Positions 7,725 through 16,719 of a stretch of DNA of 64,000 bases are shown piece after piece. Position 1 is the stretch's first letter; each line of letters begins with the position of its first letter. A program made the translations under genes and the position numbers. The DNA lies in assembly GCF_001598055.1 (NCBI RefSeq), contig NZ_CP014845.1, forward strand, positions 1,984,001-2,048,000, given 5' to 3'. A model generated the notes under the pieces. That model did not search any database. It was given only the letters and a program-made list of their open reading frames with translations, and had not been told where the DNA came from. The DNA is from Cupriavidus nantongensis (GTDB lineage Bacteria > Pseudomonadota > Gammaproteobacteria > Burkholderiales > Burkholderiaceae).

Positions 7725-8588
7725 TCAGGCCGCGCCCGGCGCGCTGGCCGACTCGGGCTGCGGTTCAAGCCCGGCGTCGGGCGCGGGCGGCGCGGGCTTG
7801 CTTGCAGGTTTCGGCACGGGCGGCGCTGCGCGCTCGGCGGTGACCGGGCCGGCGCGGGCCACGGTGACCATTTCACGCAGCCAGTTGACCAGCATGCTGC
7901 TGTAGGTGCGCTGGAACTCCTCGTCGCTCAGGCCGTGGTCGGCGCCCTTGATCACGCGGTAGGTCAGCGAGTTGGCATGGATGCAGGAATCGACATAGCT
8001 CATCACCACGGCATGGGGCACGATCTGGTCGTGCTCGGATTCGATCACCAGCACGTCGCCGGTAAACGCCGTGCATGCGCGCAGCGCGCGGTTGCTCGCG
8101 GGCGGCACCATGCTGCGCCGGTAGGTCACCAGGTCCTGCGCGCGGTGCAGCTGGCGCTTGGGCAGGTCCCAGCCCGAGTCCATGTACAGCGCCGGCGCGC
8201 GGAACGCCAGCCAGCGCACCTGGCGCAGTCCGCTGAGCAGCGCGGCCAGGTAGCCGCCATAGCTGCTGCCTACCACCGCGATCGCGTTGCGGTCGACCTC
8301 GGGCTGGCGCACCAGCACATCGTAGGCCGCCACCACGTCGGCAAGGTTGCGCATGCGGCTGACGGTCTCGTACTGCGCGCGCGTGCCGGCATGGCCGGTC
8401 AGGTCGAAGGTCAGGCAGACGCAACCCAGCCCCGCCACCTTGCGCGCACGCGCCAGGTATTGCTGCTGGCTGCCGCCCCAGCCGTGCACGAACAACACGC
8501 CCGGCAACCTGGTTTCCGGGCTGATCAGGGTACCGGCGATGGTGCCGCCTTCGCTTTCGATCTGCAGCAGTTCTTCATGCGTTGCCAT
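7725..8588 (-). CDS. Alpha/beta hydrolase (dienelactone-hydrolase-like)
   Basis: Soluble 287-residue serine hydrolase. The oxyanion region is LFVHGWGGSQQQY, the nucleophile elbow is VVGSSYGGYLA (Ser), the acid lies in ESEHDQIVPH and the catalytic His in KGADHGLSDEE. The core ends near residue 245; a Pro/Ala-rich tail of about 40 residues follows. GGAG lies upstream of the ATG. The first 14 bases overlap the end of the DUF3182 gene, so the two are co-translated. Substrate unknown; the fixed pairing with DUF3182 suggests a shared pathway. Confidence 0.9.
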   Translation of the reverse strand: MATHEELLQIESEGGTIAGTLISPETRLPGVLFVHGWGGSQQQYLARARKVAGLGCVCLTFDLTGHAGTRAQYETVSRMRNLADVVAAYDVLVRQPEVDRNAIAVVGSSYGGYLAALLSGLRQVRWLAFRAPALYMDSGWDLPKRQLHRAQDLVTYRRSMVPPASNRALRACTAFTGDVLVIESEHDQIVPHAVVMSYVDSCIHANSLTYRVIKGADHGLSDEEFQRTYSSMLVNWLREMVTVARAGPVTAERAAPPVPKPASKPAPPAPDAGLEPQPESASAPGAA

Positions 8589-9780
8589 CGGATTCAGGCT
8601 CCAGTCGTGCGTACTTGGTCAGGGGACCGACATGGCGGTCTTCGCCCCGGTAGTAAATTTCGGCGTCTTCCGGCACGCGCACATCGTTGCCGTAGACTTC
8701 GCGCGTCGATGCGACCACGCGCGTGCGTGCCGGGTCGTCGCGCAGCGCCGCCAGCGCCGCCAGTTCGGCGCCGGTGGCGCCCCCCACGCGCCAGGACTGC
8801 TCCAGCACGCCGCCGAGCATCTGTCCGTCATGGGCACCGCCCGCGGGCGCGCCGAAGGCGACGTCGTAATTGCAGCGCGACAGCACCATGCCACCGCCCT
8901 CGCCATAGCAGGCCAGCGCGGCCTCGTGGTACACCATCGCCGCGCGCACCGCGGCGAGGATGCGGGCGTCGAAGGGGTGCTGCAGCAGCGCATCGAAGCC
9001 GCCCCGCACCACCGTCAGCGTCGAGCCGCCATAGACCTTCTGACCGCGGTTGTTCTCGGTCAGTCCCTGCGTGCCGCAATAGCTCGCTTCCAGTCCCGCC
9101 AGCACGACCTTGCCCACGCTGAAGGTCTGCGGCGCGCGCAGGTCGCGCTCCACCACCAGGCCGTCGCGCTCCACCCCATGCGGGTCGAGCGCGGCCAGCG
9201 CTGCCTCCAGCGCGGCTTCGCCGTCGACCACGCGCTGGCCCAGCCCGCCGACACCGCCGGTATCCTTCAGCCGCACCGGCCCCAGCGTCAGCAGCCGCAG
9301 CGCCGCGGTGCGCGCATCGCCGACGCTGAACGCGGTAAAACCCGGCAGCGTGGCACCGACCACGCGCCGCACGAAGGCCTCGGACCAGCCCCGCGGCGCC
9401 GCGGCGCCGGGCTCGACCAGGCCGTGCGTGATCGCCTTGGTGGCGACGAACGCGTACGGCACCACGCCGCCGAACAGATCATCCTCGCCCTGCACGCCCA
9501 GGCTTGCCGCCAGTTCACCACCGACCAGCGTCTGCGCCGGCACCAGGTACGGCGCCGGGCGCTCCGCCGCTGGCGCCGCATAGCCGCCGGCGAACGGCAG
9601 GCCGGCGATTGCGGCCACCTTGCGGGCGATATTGGCAAGGGTTATGCCATGGTGGCTGTCGGCCTGGTCCAGGGTCTCGCAGCCGTAAGCCATCACCGGG
9701 CGGCTGCCCTGCTGCGCGGCTGCCGGACCTGCAGCCGGCAGCACCGGTTTTCGCTTGCTTGCTTCGCTCGATGCGGTCAC
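8575..9780 (-). CDS. DUF3182 family protein (possible ATP-grasp-like enzyme)
   Basis: A 401-residue protein recognised as DUF3182. Blocks include YLVPAQTLVGGELAASLGV, GPVRLKDTGGVGGLGQRVVD, DGLVVERDL and MVYHEAALACYGEGGG. The RLKDTGGVGG and VVERDL blocks resemble the Lys/Gly-rich loop and acidic strand of ATP-grasp ligases, a fold suggestion only. I choose the GTG at 9780 because AGGAG lies 6 bases upstream; an ATG 39 bases earlier is possible. The stop is inside the hydrolase gene. Function is not established. Confidence 0.8.
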   Translation of the reverse strand: MTASSEASKRKPVLPAAGPAAAQQGSRPVMAYGCETLDQADSHHGITLANIARKVAAIAGLPFAGGYAAPAAERPAPYLVPAQTLVGGELAASLGVQGEDDLFGGVVPYAFVATKAITHGLVEPGAAAPRGWSEAFVRRVVGATLPGFTAFSVGDARTAALRLLTLGPVRLKDTGGVGGLGQRVVDGEAALEAALAALDPHGVERDGLVVERDLRAPQTFSVGKVVLAGLEASYCGTQGLTENNRGQKVYGGSTLTVVRGGFDALLQHPFDARILAAVRAAMVYHEAALACYGEGGGMVLSRCNYDVAFGAPAGGAHDGQMLGGVLEQSWRVGGATGAELAALAALRDDPARTRVVASTREVYGNDVRVPEDAEIYYRGEDRHVGPLTKYARLEPESDGNA

Positions 9781-9863
9781 GGCCGGCTCCTGTTGGGGTG
9801 GGTCGCAAGGGTCCTGCACGGGGCCTGCATGGGTCCTGCAAAAGGGGGCCGTTGGCCGGCAAG

Positions 9864-10442
9864 CTACGGCGCCGCCGAGGCCGGCGAGGCCGGCGCTGAG
9901 GGCGCGCCGTCGGCGGGCGCTTCGGACGGATGCCTGCGCGAAGCGCGCGCGTCGCGCTTGGCGGCGTGGTTCTCGCGCGCCTCGTCGAGCGAATGGCTGG
10001 TCTTGATGCCGTCCTCCTTGTCGGCCAGCTCGGCGAGCTGGCGGTAGAAGCTGACCAGCTGGCGCAGCTCTTCCTCATCGAGGTCCTCGATCGACACCAG
10101 CATGTTGCTGGCCTCGCGGTGCGAGGCCAGCAGTTCGTTGAGCTTCAGGTGGACCGCGACGGCATCCTTGTTCTGGCTCTGCTGGATCAGGAACACCATC
10201 AGGAAGGTGACGATGGTGGTGCCGGTATTGATCACCAGTTGCCAGGTCTCGGAGTAGCCGAACATCGGGCCGGTCAGGGCCCACGCGACCACCACGCCGA
10301 CCGCCAGCACGAAGGCGGTCGGCGAGCCGGCATGGCGCGTGGCGCCGCCGGCAAAGCGGTCGAACAGGTGCAGCACGGTGGCACGTTTGCCGGCGCCGGG
10401 CCGATGGCCAACGCCGGGCAGGATGGGGCTGGATTTGCGCAT
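9864..10442 (-). CDS. Low-affinity iron permease family membrane protein
   Basis: A 192-residue integral membrane protein of the low-affinity iron permease family (PF04120-type). Two membrane helices sit at about residues 40-80: TAFVLAVGVVVAWALTGPMF, then the family block SETWQLVINTGTTIVTFLMV running into FLIQQSQNKD. A helical cytoplasmic segment follows (HLKLNELLASHREASN, LDEEELRQLVSFYRQLAE), then a charged Ala/Pro-rich tail. GGGAG upstream supports the ATG at 10440-10442. The bacterial proteins have not been shown to carry iron, so transport is family inference. Confidence 0.88.
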   Translation of the reverse strand: MRKSSPILPGVGHRPGAGKRATVLHLFDRFAGGATRHAGSPTAFVLAVGVVVAWALTGPMFGYSETWQLVINTGTTIVTFLMVFLIQQSQNKDAVAVHLKLNELLASHREASNMLVSIEDLDEEELRQLVSFYRQLAELADKEDGIKTSHSLDEARENHAAKRDARASRRHPSEAPADGAPSAPASPASAAP

Positions 10443-10809
10443 CGTTGCACTCCCACGGATAGGTCGCCGGATTGGCCGCCAGACGGTCCGCTTGCTTGGG
10501 CGGCATGCTGATTTCATTGTATGGAGCGCATGGCCAATGTGCAGCGGGCGCAGTCCTACAACGGGCGCAGCACTTGCAGCACTCCACATGTTTCGTTTCT
10601 ACATCGGGCGATAAATCTTGCCGGCGGTTTGGCCCGCATTTTCGCGCGCGAAGCACATGCGGGCGACGGGAACGCTTTTTGCGCCGCATGGCATGACGAA
10701 GCGGCGACTTCCGGTGCGTCGGTGGCTGCCGGTTCGCCGGAACGCCGCCCTGTTGACCCAGGGCCCGAGCCCCCACCCGGCATCGATCCCGCAGCTAAAG
10801 GAGCCAGCC
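10443..10809. other. Divergent intergenic region (367 bp)
   Basis: Separates the iron-permease-family gene from the CBS gene and must carry both promoters. A run with lower GC content at about 10505-10625 holds CTACATCG and GGGCGATAAATC, which could be promoter-like. Nothing in it reaches a confident call. Confidence 0.3.
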
Positions 10810-11277
10810 ATGTTCCAGTCCCCTGCCACGCAACCCCGCGCACCGCGGCGCGTCGTCGACATCATGACGCGCCAGCCGGCCTATATCACGCCCGACGAAA
10901 CCATCCAGCATGCCGCGCAGCTGATGGCGGACCTGCACGTCGGCTCGCTGCCGGTCTGCGACGGCCGGCGCCTGGTCGGCATGCTGACCGACCGCGATAT
11001 CACCGTGCGCGCTACCGCCGGCGGCCAGCCGCCGCAGGCCACGCGTGTGGCCGATGCGATGTCGCCGCAAGTGCAATGGTGTCTCGAAGACGAATCGCTC
11101 GAAGACGCGCAGCACAAGATGGAAGCCGCGCAGGTGCGGCGCCTGCCGGTGCTCGACCACGATCACACCCTGGTGGGCATCGTGTCGCTGGGGGACTTCG
11201 CCAGCAAGGGTGCCGACGCGCGCGAATCCGGCGAGACGCTGGCGTCGATCTCCACGCCTTCGGCGCCCGCGCGCTGA
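10810..11277 (+). CDS. CBS-domain pair protein
   Basis: A 155-residue soluble protein made of two CBS motifs. CBS1 runs from about residue 12 to 70 (VVDIMTRQPAYITPDETI, VGSLPVCDGRRLVGMLTDRD), and CBS2 from about 78 to 140 (VADAMSPQVQWCLEDESLED, VRRLPVLDHDHTLVGIVSLG). CBS pairs bind adenosyl nucleotides and sense energy state. As a stand-alone pair it is probably a stress or energy sensor, which is inference. AAAGGAGCCAGCC precedes the ATG. A BON gene follows after 23 bases, probably in the same operon. Confidence 0.93.
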   Translation: MFQSPATQPRAPRRVVDIMTRQPAYITPDETIQHAAQLMADLHVGSLPVCDGRRLVGMLTDRDITVRATAGGQPPQATRVADAMSPQVQWCLEDESLEDAQHKMEAAQVRRLPVLDHDHTLVGIVSLGDFASKGADARESGETLASISTPSAPAR

Positions 11278-11300
11278 AGCCGCAGCAAACAGGAGCCGCG

Positions 11301-11627
11301 ATGAGCGCAACCCCTTCCGCCGATGACGAAGCCCTGCGCGTGGCCGTGCGCGCCGAAATTGCCGCGGCCTTCGATGGCCGCTTTCCCGACGGCGTCACGC
11401 TCGAGGTGGCCGATCGGCGCGTGACCGTGCGCGGCTGCGTCGAAGACGTCGACACCGCGCAGCGCGTGGAAAAAGCCGCCGCGGTCAGTCCCGGCGTGCT
11501 GGGCGTGCATAACGCGCTGTCGACGCGGCAGCCGCCCGCGCCCGAGCCGCAGGGCCAGCCCGCCGGCAGCGGCCGGCACGCCGACCCGGCCGACAAGCCC
11601 GCCGGGCAGGTGAACCACAAGGTCTGA
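11301..11627 (+). CDS. Small single-BON-domain protein
   Basis: A 108-residue soluble protein. A BON domain covers residues 8-75 (EALRVAVRAEIAAAF, VTLEVADRRVTVRGCVEDVD, VLGVHNAL) and a Pro/Gly/Ala tail ends in HKV. There is no signal peptide. CAGGAGCCGCG precedes the ATG. It is translated 23 bases after the CBS gene and followed by a strong terminator hairpin, so the pair is a two-gene operon. It differs from the other two BON proteins in the window in having neither a signal peptide nor a long low-complexity region. Confidence 0.85.
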   Translation: MSATPSADDEALRVAVRAEIAAAFDGRFPDGVTLEVADRRVTVRGCVEDVDTAQRVEKAAAVSPGVLGVHNALSTRQPPAPEPQGQPAGSGRHADPADKPAGQVNHKV

Positions 11628-11644
11628 ACGGTACGCTGGAAGAC

Positions 11645-11673
11645 AAGGCGCCGGAGCTTTGCTCCGGCGCCTT
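11645..11673 (+). terminator. Terminator hairpin after CBS-BON operon
   Basis: A 13-bp perfect stem (AAGGCGCCGGAGC / GCTCCGGCGCCTT) with a TTT loop. A short GGCGTTT follows rather than a long T-tract. It lies between convergent genes and could act in both directions. Confidence 0.7.
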
Positions 11674-11709
11674 GGCGTTTACGAGGTGCTATGGCCAGAC
11701 AAGAGGCGC

Positions 11710-12171
11710 TCAGCCCCACGGGTCATAGCGGTCGGCTTCCCAGTACGGGGAGATGCCGTAGTACTGGTGGATGCTGGTGGCCCATTGCGAATCGGCCATG
11801 GTCGGCCAGTGGTCCTTGTCGAATCCCGGCGCGGCCTTGAGCCGGTCTTTCTCGACGCCCAGCACGAAGCACTTGCGCCGCGTGTCCAGCGTCAGCGCGG
11901 ACCACGGCAGCGCGAACAGCTTTTCGCCGATGCCGAGGAAGCCGCCCATCGCCAGCACGGCATAGGCAACGCGGCCGCCGAGCACATCGATCATGATGTG
12001 GTCGATGGTGCCGATGTCGTCGCCGGCCGGGTCGACCACCTTGTTGCCCTCGAGCGTGTCGGCCGCCATCACGAACGGGCCGGGTCCCGGGGAATTGCGG
12101 TCGATGCCGCCGACGATCGAGGCGCCGTGCGGATGTTCGGCGCCGGGCGTTTCAGGTTGGACTGGATTCAT
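11710..12171 (-). CDS. PRC-barrel domain protein
   Basis: A 153-residue soluble protein. The PRC-barrel lies at about residues 33-110: AADTLEGNKVVDPAGDDIGT, IDHIMIDVLGGRVAYAVLAM, then GGFLGIGEKLFALPWSALTL. The C-terminus is rich in aromatic residues (HQYYGISPYWEADRYDPWG). This form is common in proteobacterial stress regulons; a role in RNA binding or photosynthesis, known for other PRC proteins, cannot be assumed. GGAGGTATCC precedes the ATG. It is probably monocistronic. Confidence 0.9.
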   Translation of the reverse strand: MNPVQPETPGAEHPHGASIVGGIDRNSPGPGPFVMAADTLEGNKVVDPAGDDIGTIDHIMIDVLGGRVAYAVLAMGGFLGIGEKLFALPWSALTLDTRRKCFVLGVEKDRLKAAPGFDKDHWPTMADSQWATSIHQYYGISPYWEADRYDPWG

Positions 12172-12243
12172 GGATACCTCCGTTTGGCTGCTCGGGTAGC
12201 GGGATGGAGCGAAAGGGTCGGGCGAAATGCGTCGTGCGATGCG

Positions 12244-12834
12244 CTAGCGGCGTTCGCGCGTGTCGGCCGGCACCGGCGGCACCAGCGGATCGAAGTCGGC
12301 CCAGCGGCCGTCGACCCACTCGCCATCGGCGCGCTCGACATCCTTGGCGCCGCCCTGGCGCAACACGGTCGCGACCGTGTCGGCGGTGGCGGTGTCAGTG
12401 CTGGTCAGGTGCGCCGCCAGCACGACGCCGGCATTGCGTACCGGCGGCTGGCCGGTGCGCGGATTGCGCCCGGCATGGCGCGCCAGCGCCAGCGCGCCCG
12501 CGAGCGAACCCAGATAGGCGCCCAGCCCGACCGCGAACACCAGTACCAGGATCGACAGCGGTGGCGTTGCGCCGAGCGCGGCCACCAGCGCCGCGCCGAC
12601 TGCCGCGCCCACGGCGGCGCCGATCAGCACCCCGCTGATCGCGCCCACGCCCGATTTGCGCGCGCCGGCGTCGGCGGCGTGGTCGCCGCCGATGGCATAG
12701 GCGGCGTGCTGGCCGGGCGGGTTGACATAGAACAGGTTCAGGTCCTGGTCGGCAAAGCCCTGCGCGCGCAGCCGGCTTGCGGTGGTCTCGGCGGTGGCAA
12801 AGCTGTCGAAGCGGCCAGCGATGATGGCGGACAT
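12244..12834 (-). CDS. Gly/Ala-zipper membrane protein, long paralogue of 2874-3326
   Basis: A 196-residue protein. The N-terminus (MSAIIAGRFDSFATAETTA) and C-terminus (GAKDVERADGEWVDGRWADFDP) are clearly related to the short protein at 2874-3326. Between them lies a membrane insert of about 60 residues: the Gly/Ala-zipper GVGAISGVLIGAAVGAAVGA, then a second hydrophobic helix (LSILVLVFAVGLGAYLGSL). AAAGGAGCCACC fixes the ATG at 12832-12834; the longer upstream frame lacks support. Probably a membrane-attached sensor or stress protein with two soluble halves. Function unknown. Confidence 0.8.
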   Translation of the reverse strand: MSAIIAGRFDSFATAETTASRLRAQGFADQDLNLFYVNPPGQHAAYAIGGDHAADAGARKSGVGAISGVLIGAAVGAAVGAALVAALGATPPLSILVLVFAVGLGAYLGSLAGALALARHAGRNPRTGQPPVRNAGVVLAAHLTSTDTATADTVATVLRQGGAKDVERADGEWVDGRWADFDPLVPPVPADTRERR

Positions 12835-12857
12835 GGTGGCTCCTTTTCGTTCATCGA

Positions 12858-12870
12858 TGTGGTCGGAACC
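12858..12870 (-). promoter_or_regulatory. Candidate shared element GG-N6-CCACA
   Basis: Reads GGTTCCGACCACA on the minus strand, 24 bases before the start of the Gly/Ala-zipper protein gene. It fits the recurring SG-N6-YYACA pattern. Placement is right for a -10 region, but the assignment is inference. Confidence 0.25.
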
Positions 12871-12939
12871 GCGGCGGCTGGTAGCAGCCACGCCGCGGCG
12901 CTTGGACTCAAGGTGGACTAAAGGGGGCAGGCACGCGCC

Positions 12940-13689
<750 letters not shown>

Positions 13690-13889
13690 TTAGGGTGCTT
13701 GATCCATGCAAGGGGCGGGCCAGAAATTTGTCAGCGGCCTTGCGCGCCAGGCTGGCGCTGCAAGCTCGCGTGTGAACGCTGCCGTACCGTGGCGCGCGGC
13801 CACCGCGCGATGGCGTCGCGGGCAAGTGGTACGCGTAGCGTGGCGCCGGCCTGGTAAAAACTACATCGAGATCGCCGACAGGACCGCCT

Positions 13890-14795
13890 TCAGGCCAGGC
13901 GCATATGGCGCGGGAACCGGACCGCGATGCAGACGCTGACCTTGTCGCTGTCGCAGCCCGCGCTCTCCGCGCTCAGCACGGCGCCATGCATTTCCACCAT
14001 GCGCCGCGTCAGCAGCAGTGCGCTGCTTTGCCGGGACGGCGTCTCGCCGCCCTGCGGCGGGCGCCGTCCGAAGAAGTCGGTCAGCGCCGCCAGCCGGCTG
14101 GCGCTGCGCTGCGAATCGAGCGGCGGGCTTTCGGTAATGCGCAGCTTGACGTAGTCAGGCTCGCTGAACAGATGCACGCTGACCGCGCCGCCCGCGGGCG
14201 CGCGCCAGATGCAGTGCGCTAGCAGATGCCGCAGCAACGGCGCCAGCCGCATGGCATCGCCATCGATCCGGTAGGCGGCGGCATCGGGCGCGTCCGGCGC
14301 ATTGGCGCTGGCGGACGCATCCGGCCATATCGCGGCTCCGTCCGTGCTCAGCGGCGACAGCAGCACGCCGCGCGCTTCGGCCGCATGGCGGCGGTCGGCA
14401 ATGGCCTGCAGCGCCAGCTCGCGCAGGTCCAGCTGCTGCCAGCGCGGCGGGGCCTCGTCGGCCAGCAGCCGCACCCCCTCTTCCATTTCCTCGATCAGCG
14501 CCAGCTGCTGCTGCATGCCCGAGCGGATGCCGTCGAGCGCGCGCTGCGCCGGCGCCGGCGTGGTATCGAAGGCGCGGTCCAGCACATAGGCCCAGCTCTG
14601 GATGGCGTTCAGCGACGAGCGCAGGTCATGCGCGGATTGCTCGATCAGCGTGCTGACCTCGTGAACGCTGCTCACCGGCTGGGCGTTGCCGCTGCCGGCC
14701 GCGACCTGCGCGTTCGACGCCTGCGCGTCCGAAGGCAGAGCGGAACCTGGCTCAGGGGTGCCCGGCAAGCCGGACGGCGGAAATAGCTGCGTCAT
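13890..14795 (-). CDS. Soluble sensor histidine kinase
   Basis: Kinase of about 301 residues without membrane segments. A Pro/Ala-rich N-terminus precedes the H-box QSAHDLRSSLNAIQSWAYVL near residue 55, followed by an HATPase-like half. The ATPase N-box is weak (LRHLLAHCIWRAPAGG), with LTRRMVEMHGAVLSAESAG at the G2/strand end, so it may be a low-activity kinase. It lies downstream of the sigma-54 response regulator on the same strand and is its probable partner. The start is uncertain: ATG 14793-14795 lacks a clear ribosome-binding site, and an ATG at 14924 would add 43 residues. Confidence 0.8.
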   Translation of the reverse strand: MTQLFPPSGLPGTPEPGSALPSDAQASNAQVAAGSGNAQPVSSVHEVSTLIEQSAHDLRSSLNAIQSWAYVLDRAFDTTPAPAQRALDGIRSGMQQQLALIEEMEEGVRLLADEAPPRWQQLDLRELALQAIADRRHAAEARGVLLSPLSTDGAAIWPDASASANAPDAPDAAAYRIDGDAMRLAPLLRHLLAHCIWRAPAGGAVSVHLFSEPDYVKLRITESPPLDSQRSASRLAALTDFFGRRPPQGGETPSRQSSALLLTRRMVEMHGAVLSAESAGCDSDKVSVCIAVRFPRHMRLA

Positions 14796-14954
14796 GTGCA
14801 AATCGGCCGCAGTGGCCAGGGGACATGGCAGGCCGGAGCGGCCGGGGATGTTGCCCTGCTGGGAAGCAAGAAACGTGCTGCGCGCGCCCAAGCCGGCACC
14901 CGGCCCGCCGCGCATGCCCGCCATCCCCGTGGTCGCAAGTGCTGGTGCACGCCG

Positions 14955-16355
14955 TCATCCGGTTGCGGACGGGCCCGAGTCATTGCGCGAGGCCCGCAGC
15001 CACTCTGGCAATTCGCCACGGGCGGCATAATCTTCCAGCCGGTTGTACAAAGTCTTCAGGCTGATGCCGAGGATTTCCGCCGCGTGCTTCTTGACCCCCG
15101 CGCACTGCTCGAGCGTGGCGAAGATCAGCTGGCGGTCGGCGTCGGCCAGCGACATGCCCACCGGCACCGACACCACCGCCGCGCCCGGCGCCTGCGTGGC
15201 CGCAACCTGCAGCGGCACCTGGGCCTCGGTGATGAGGTCGTCGTCGGCCATGATGAAGGCGCGCTGGACGAAGTTACGCAGCTCGCGCACGTTGCCAGGC
15301 CAGGCGTGCAGGCGCAGGCTGTCGAGCACATTGGGCGCGAAGCGGCGCTGCACGCCCTGCTCGGCGTTGAGCTGGTCCAGCATCATGTTGGCGATCTGGA
15401 TTACGTCATCGCCGCGCGCGCGCAGCGGCGGCAGCTCCACCGGGAAGACATTGAGCCGGTGGAACAGGTCGGCGCGCAGCTTGCCGTCGGCGACCGCTTC
15501 CTCGGGGTTGCGGTTGGTGGCGGCCAGCACGCGCACATCGGCATGGCATTCGCGGTTGGTGCCGACCCGCATGAAGGTGCCGGTCTCGAGCACCCGCAGC
15601 AGCTTGACCTGCAGCTCGGCGGGCATCTCGGTGATCTCGTCCAGGAACAGCGTGCCGCCGTCGGCGCGCTCGAAATAGCCCTTGTGCTGGCGGTCGGCGC
15701 CGGTAAAGCTGCCGCGCTCGTGGCCGAACATCTCGCTTTCGATCAGCGTGGGCGAGATCGCGCCGCAGTTGACCGCCAGGAACGGCTGGCGCCGCCGCGC
15801 CGACAGCTCGTGCACGGTCTGCGCGGCGAGCTCCTTGCCGGTACCGCTCTCGCCGATCAGCAGCACGGTGGCCTCGGTGGGCGCCACCCGCGCGAGCTGG
15901 TCGTAGACCGCCTGCATCACCTCGGAGCTGCCCATCAGGCGCCCGAAGCGTCCGTAGCGGCGCAATTCGCCGCGCAGCGAATGGATCTCGGCGCGCAGCT
16001 CGCCGGTGGTGGCCAGGCGCTTGAGCACGGTCTGCAGGCGCGCGACGTTGATGGGCTTGACCAGGTAATCGGTGGCGCCGGCGCGCAGCGCTTCGACCGC
16101 GCTTTCCACGCTGGCGTAGCCGGTAGTCAGGATCACCTCGACGCCGGAGGCGCCGACCTCCTCGAACAGCTCCATGCCGTTGCCGTCGGGCAGGCGCAGG
16201 TCGGCCACGATGGCGTCCGGCATGCGCCAGCCGATCTGCAGCCGTGCTTCACGCAGCGTGCCGGCGGTGGCGGAGGTGAAGCCTTCCATGGCTACGATCT
16301 CGGCCAGGGCAGCGCATGCGTTTTCGTCGTCATCGACAATCAGGATGTGGGGCAT
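14955..16355 (-). CDS. NtrC-family sigma-54 response regulator
   Basis: A 466-residue activator with all three parts. The receiver has D8-D10, phosphoacceptor D52 in ADLRLPDG and Lys in YLVKP. The AAA+ domain (about 130-370) carries Walker A GESGTGKE, the sigma-54 contact loop as GSFTGA and Walker [10 protein letters not shown] Fis-type helix-turn-helix at the end reads [20 protein letters not shown]. It is transcribed toward the soluble kinase gene and divergently from the second sigma-54 activator. The GAFTGA loop has Ser at position 2, a tolerated variant. Targets unknown. Confidence 0.95.
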   Translation of the reverse strand: MPHILIVDDDENACAALAEIVAMEGFTSATAGTLREARLQIGWRMPDAIVADLRLPDGNGMELFEEVGASGVEVILTTGYASVESAVEALRAGATDYLVKPINVARLQTVLKRLATTGELRAEIHSLRGELRRYGRFGRLMGSSEVMQAVYDQLARVAPTEATVLLIGESGTGKELAAQTVHELSARRRQPFLAVNCGAISPTLIESEMFGHERGSFTGADRQHKGYFERADGGTLFLDEITEMPAELQVKLLRVLETGTFMRVGTNRECHADVRVLAATNRNPEEAVADGKLRADLFHRLNVFPVELPPLRARGDDVIQIANMMLDQLNAEQGVQRRFAPNVLDSLRLHAWPGNVRELRNFVQRAFIMADDDLITEAQVPLQVAATQAPGAAVVSVPVGMSLADADRQLIFATLEQCAGVKKHAAEILGISLKTLYNRLEDYAARGELPEWLRASRNDSGPSATG

Positions 16356-16719
16356 ACGATCCGTCAGTGAGACCTAATGGGAACTCAAGGCAAACCCCCG
16401 GCACTGCCTTCCGCTACCGCAACGCCGAACCGCGCCGGGTCTGCGGAAATCCGCCGGCGCGCCTCATGCGTGGCGCGTACGGCAGCCCTGGCAGGGACAG
16501 AGGGCACGGGCCCTGATTGCGGATTCTGGTCCGCGGGGGCGGGTCCACACTGCGTATTGCCAGTCTAAGCCCGGGCAGGCACGGTCGTTGCCGGTGTCCG
16601 TCTGACACAGCTGTCGGAAGTTGCCGCGCAGGCGCGCGCCGCTATGGCAAGCCCCCACGCCAGAGGCTAGCATAGGAACTTCTCCCGGCAACCTGCCACC
16701 TGCAACCCTCGATCGGCCG
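16356..16719. other. Divergent intergenic region between two sigma-54 activators (364 bp)
   Basis: Holds the promoters of both activators. A good sigma-54 promoter match reads rightward at 16578-16591. The rest shows no small ORF with coding support. Confidence 0.4.
16578..16591 (+). promoter_or_regulatory. Candidate sigma-54 (-24/-12) promoter
   Basis: GGCACGGTCGTTGC has GG and GC separated by exactly 10 bases, and matches GGCAC-N5-TTGC. It points to the activator gene starting at 16720, giving a leader of about 115 bases. Upstream activator sites were not identified. Confidence 0.45.

Noticed and set aside
13853..13865. GGTAAAAACTACA as another shared promoter element
   Set aside because: Matches the pattern but points to no gene start on its strand, a reminder that the motif can occur by chance.
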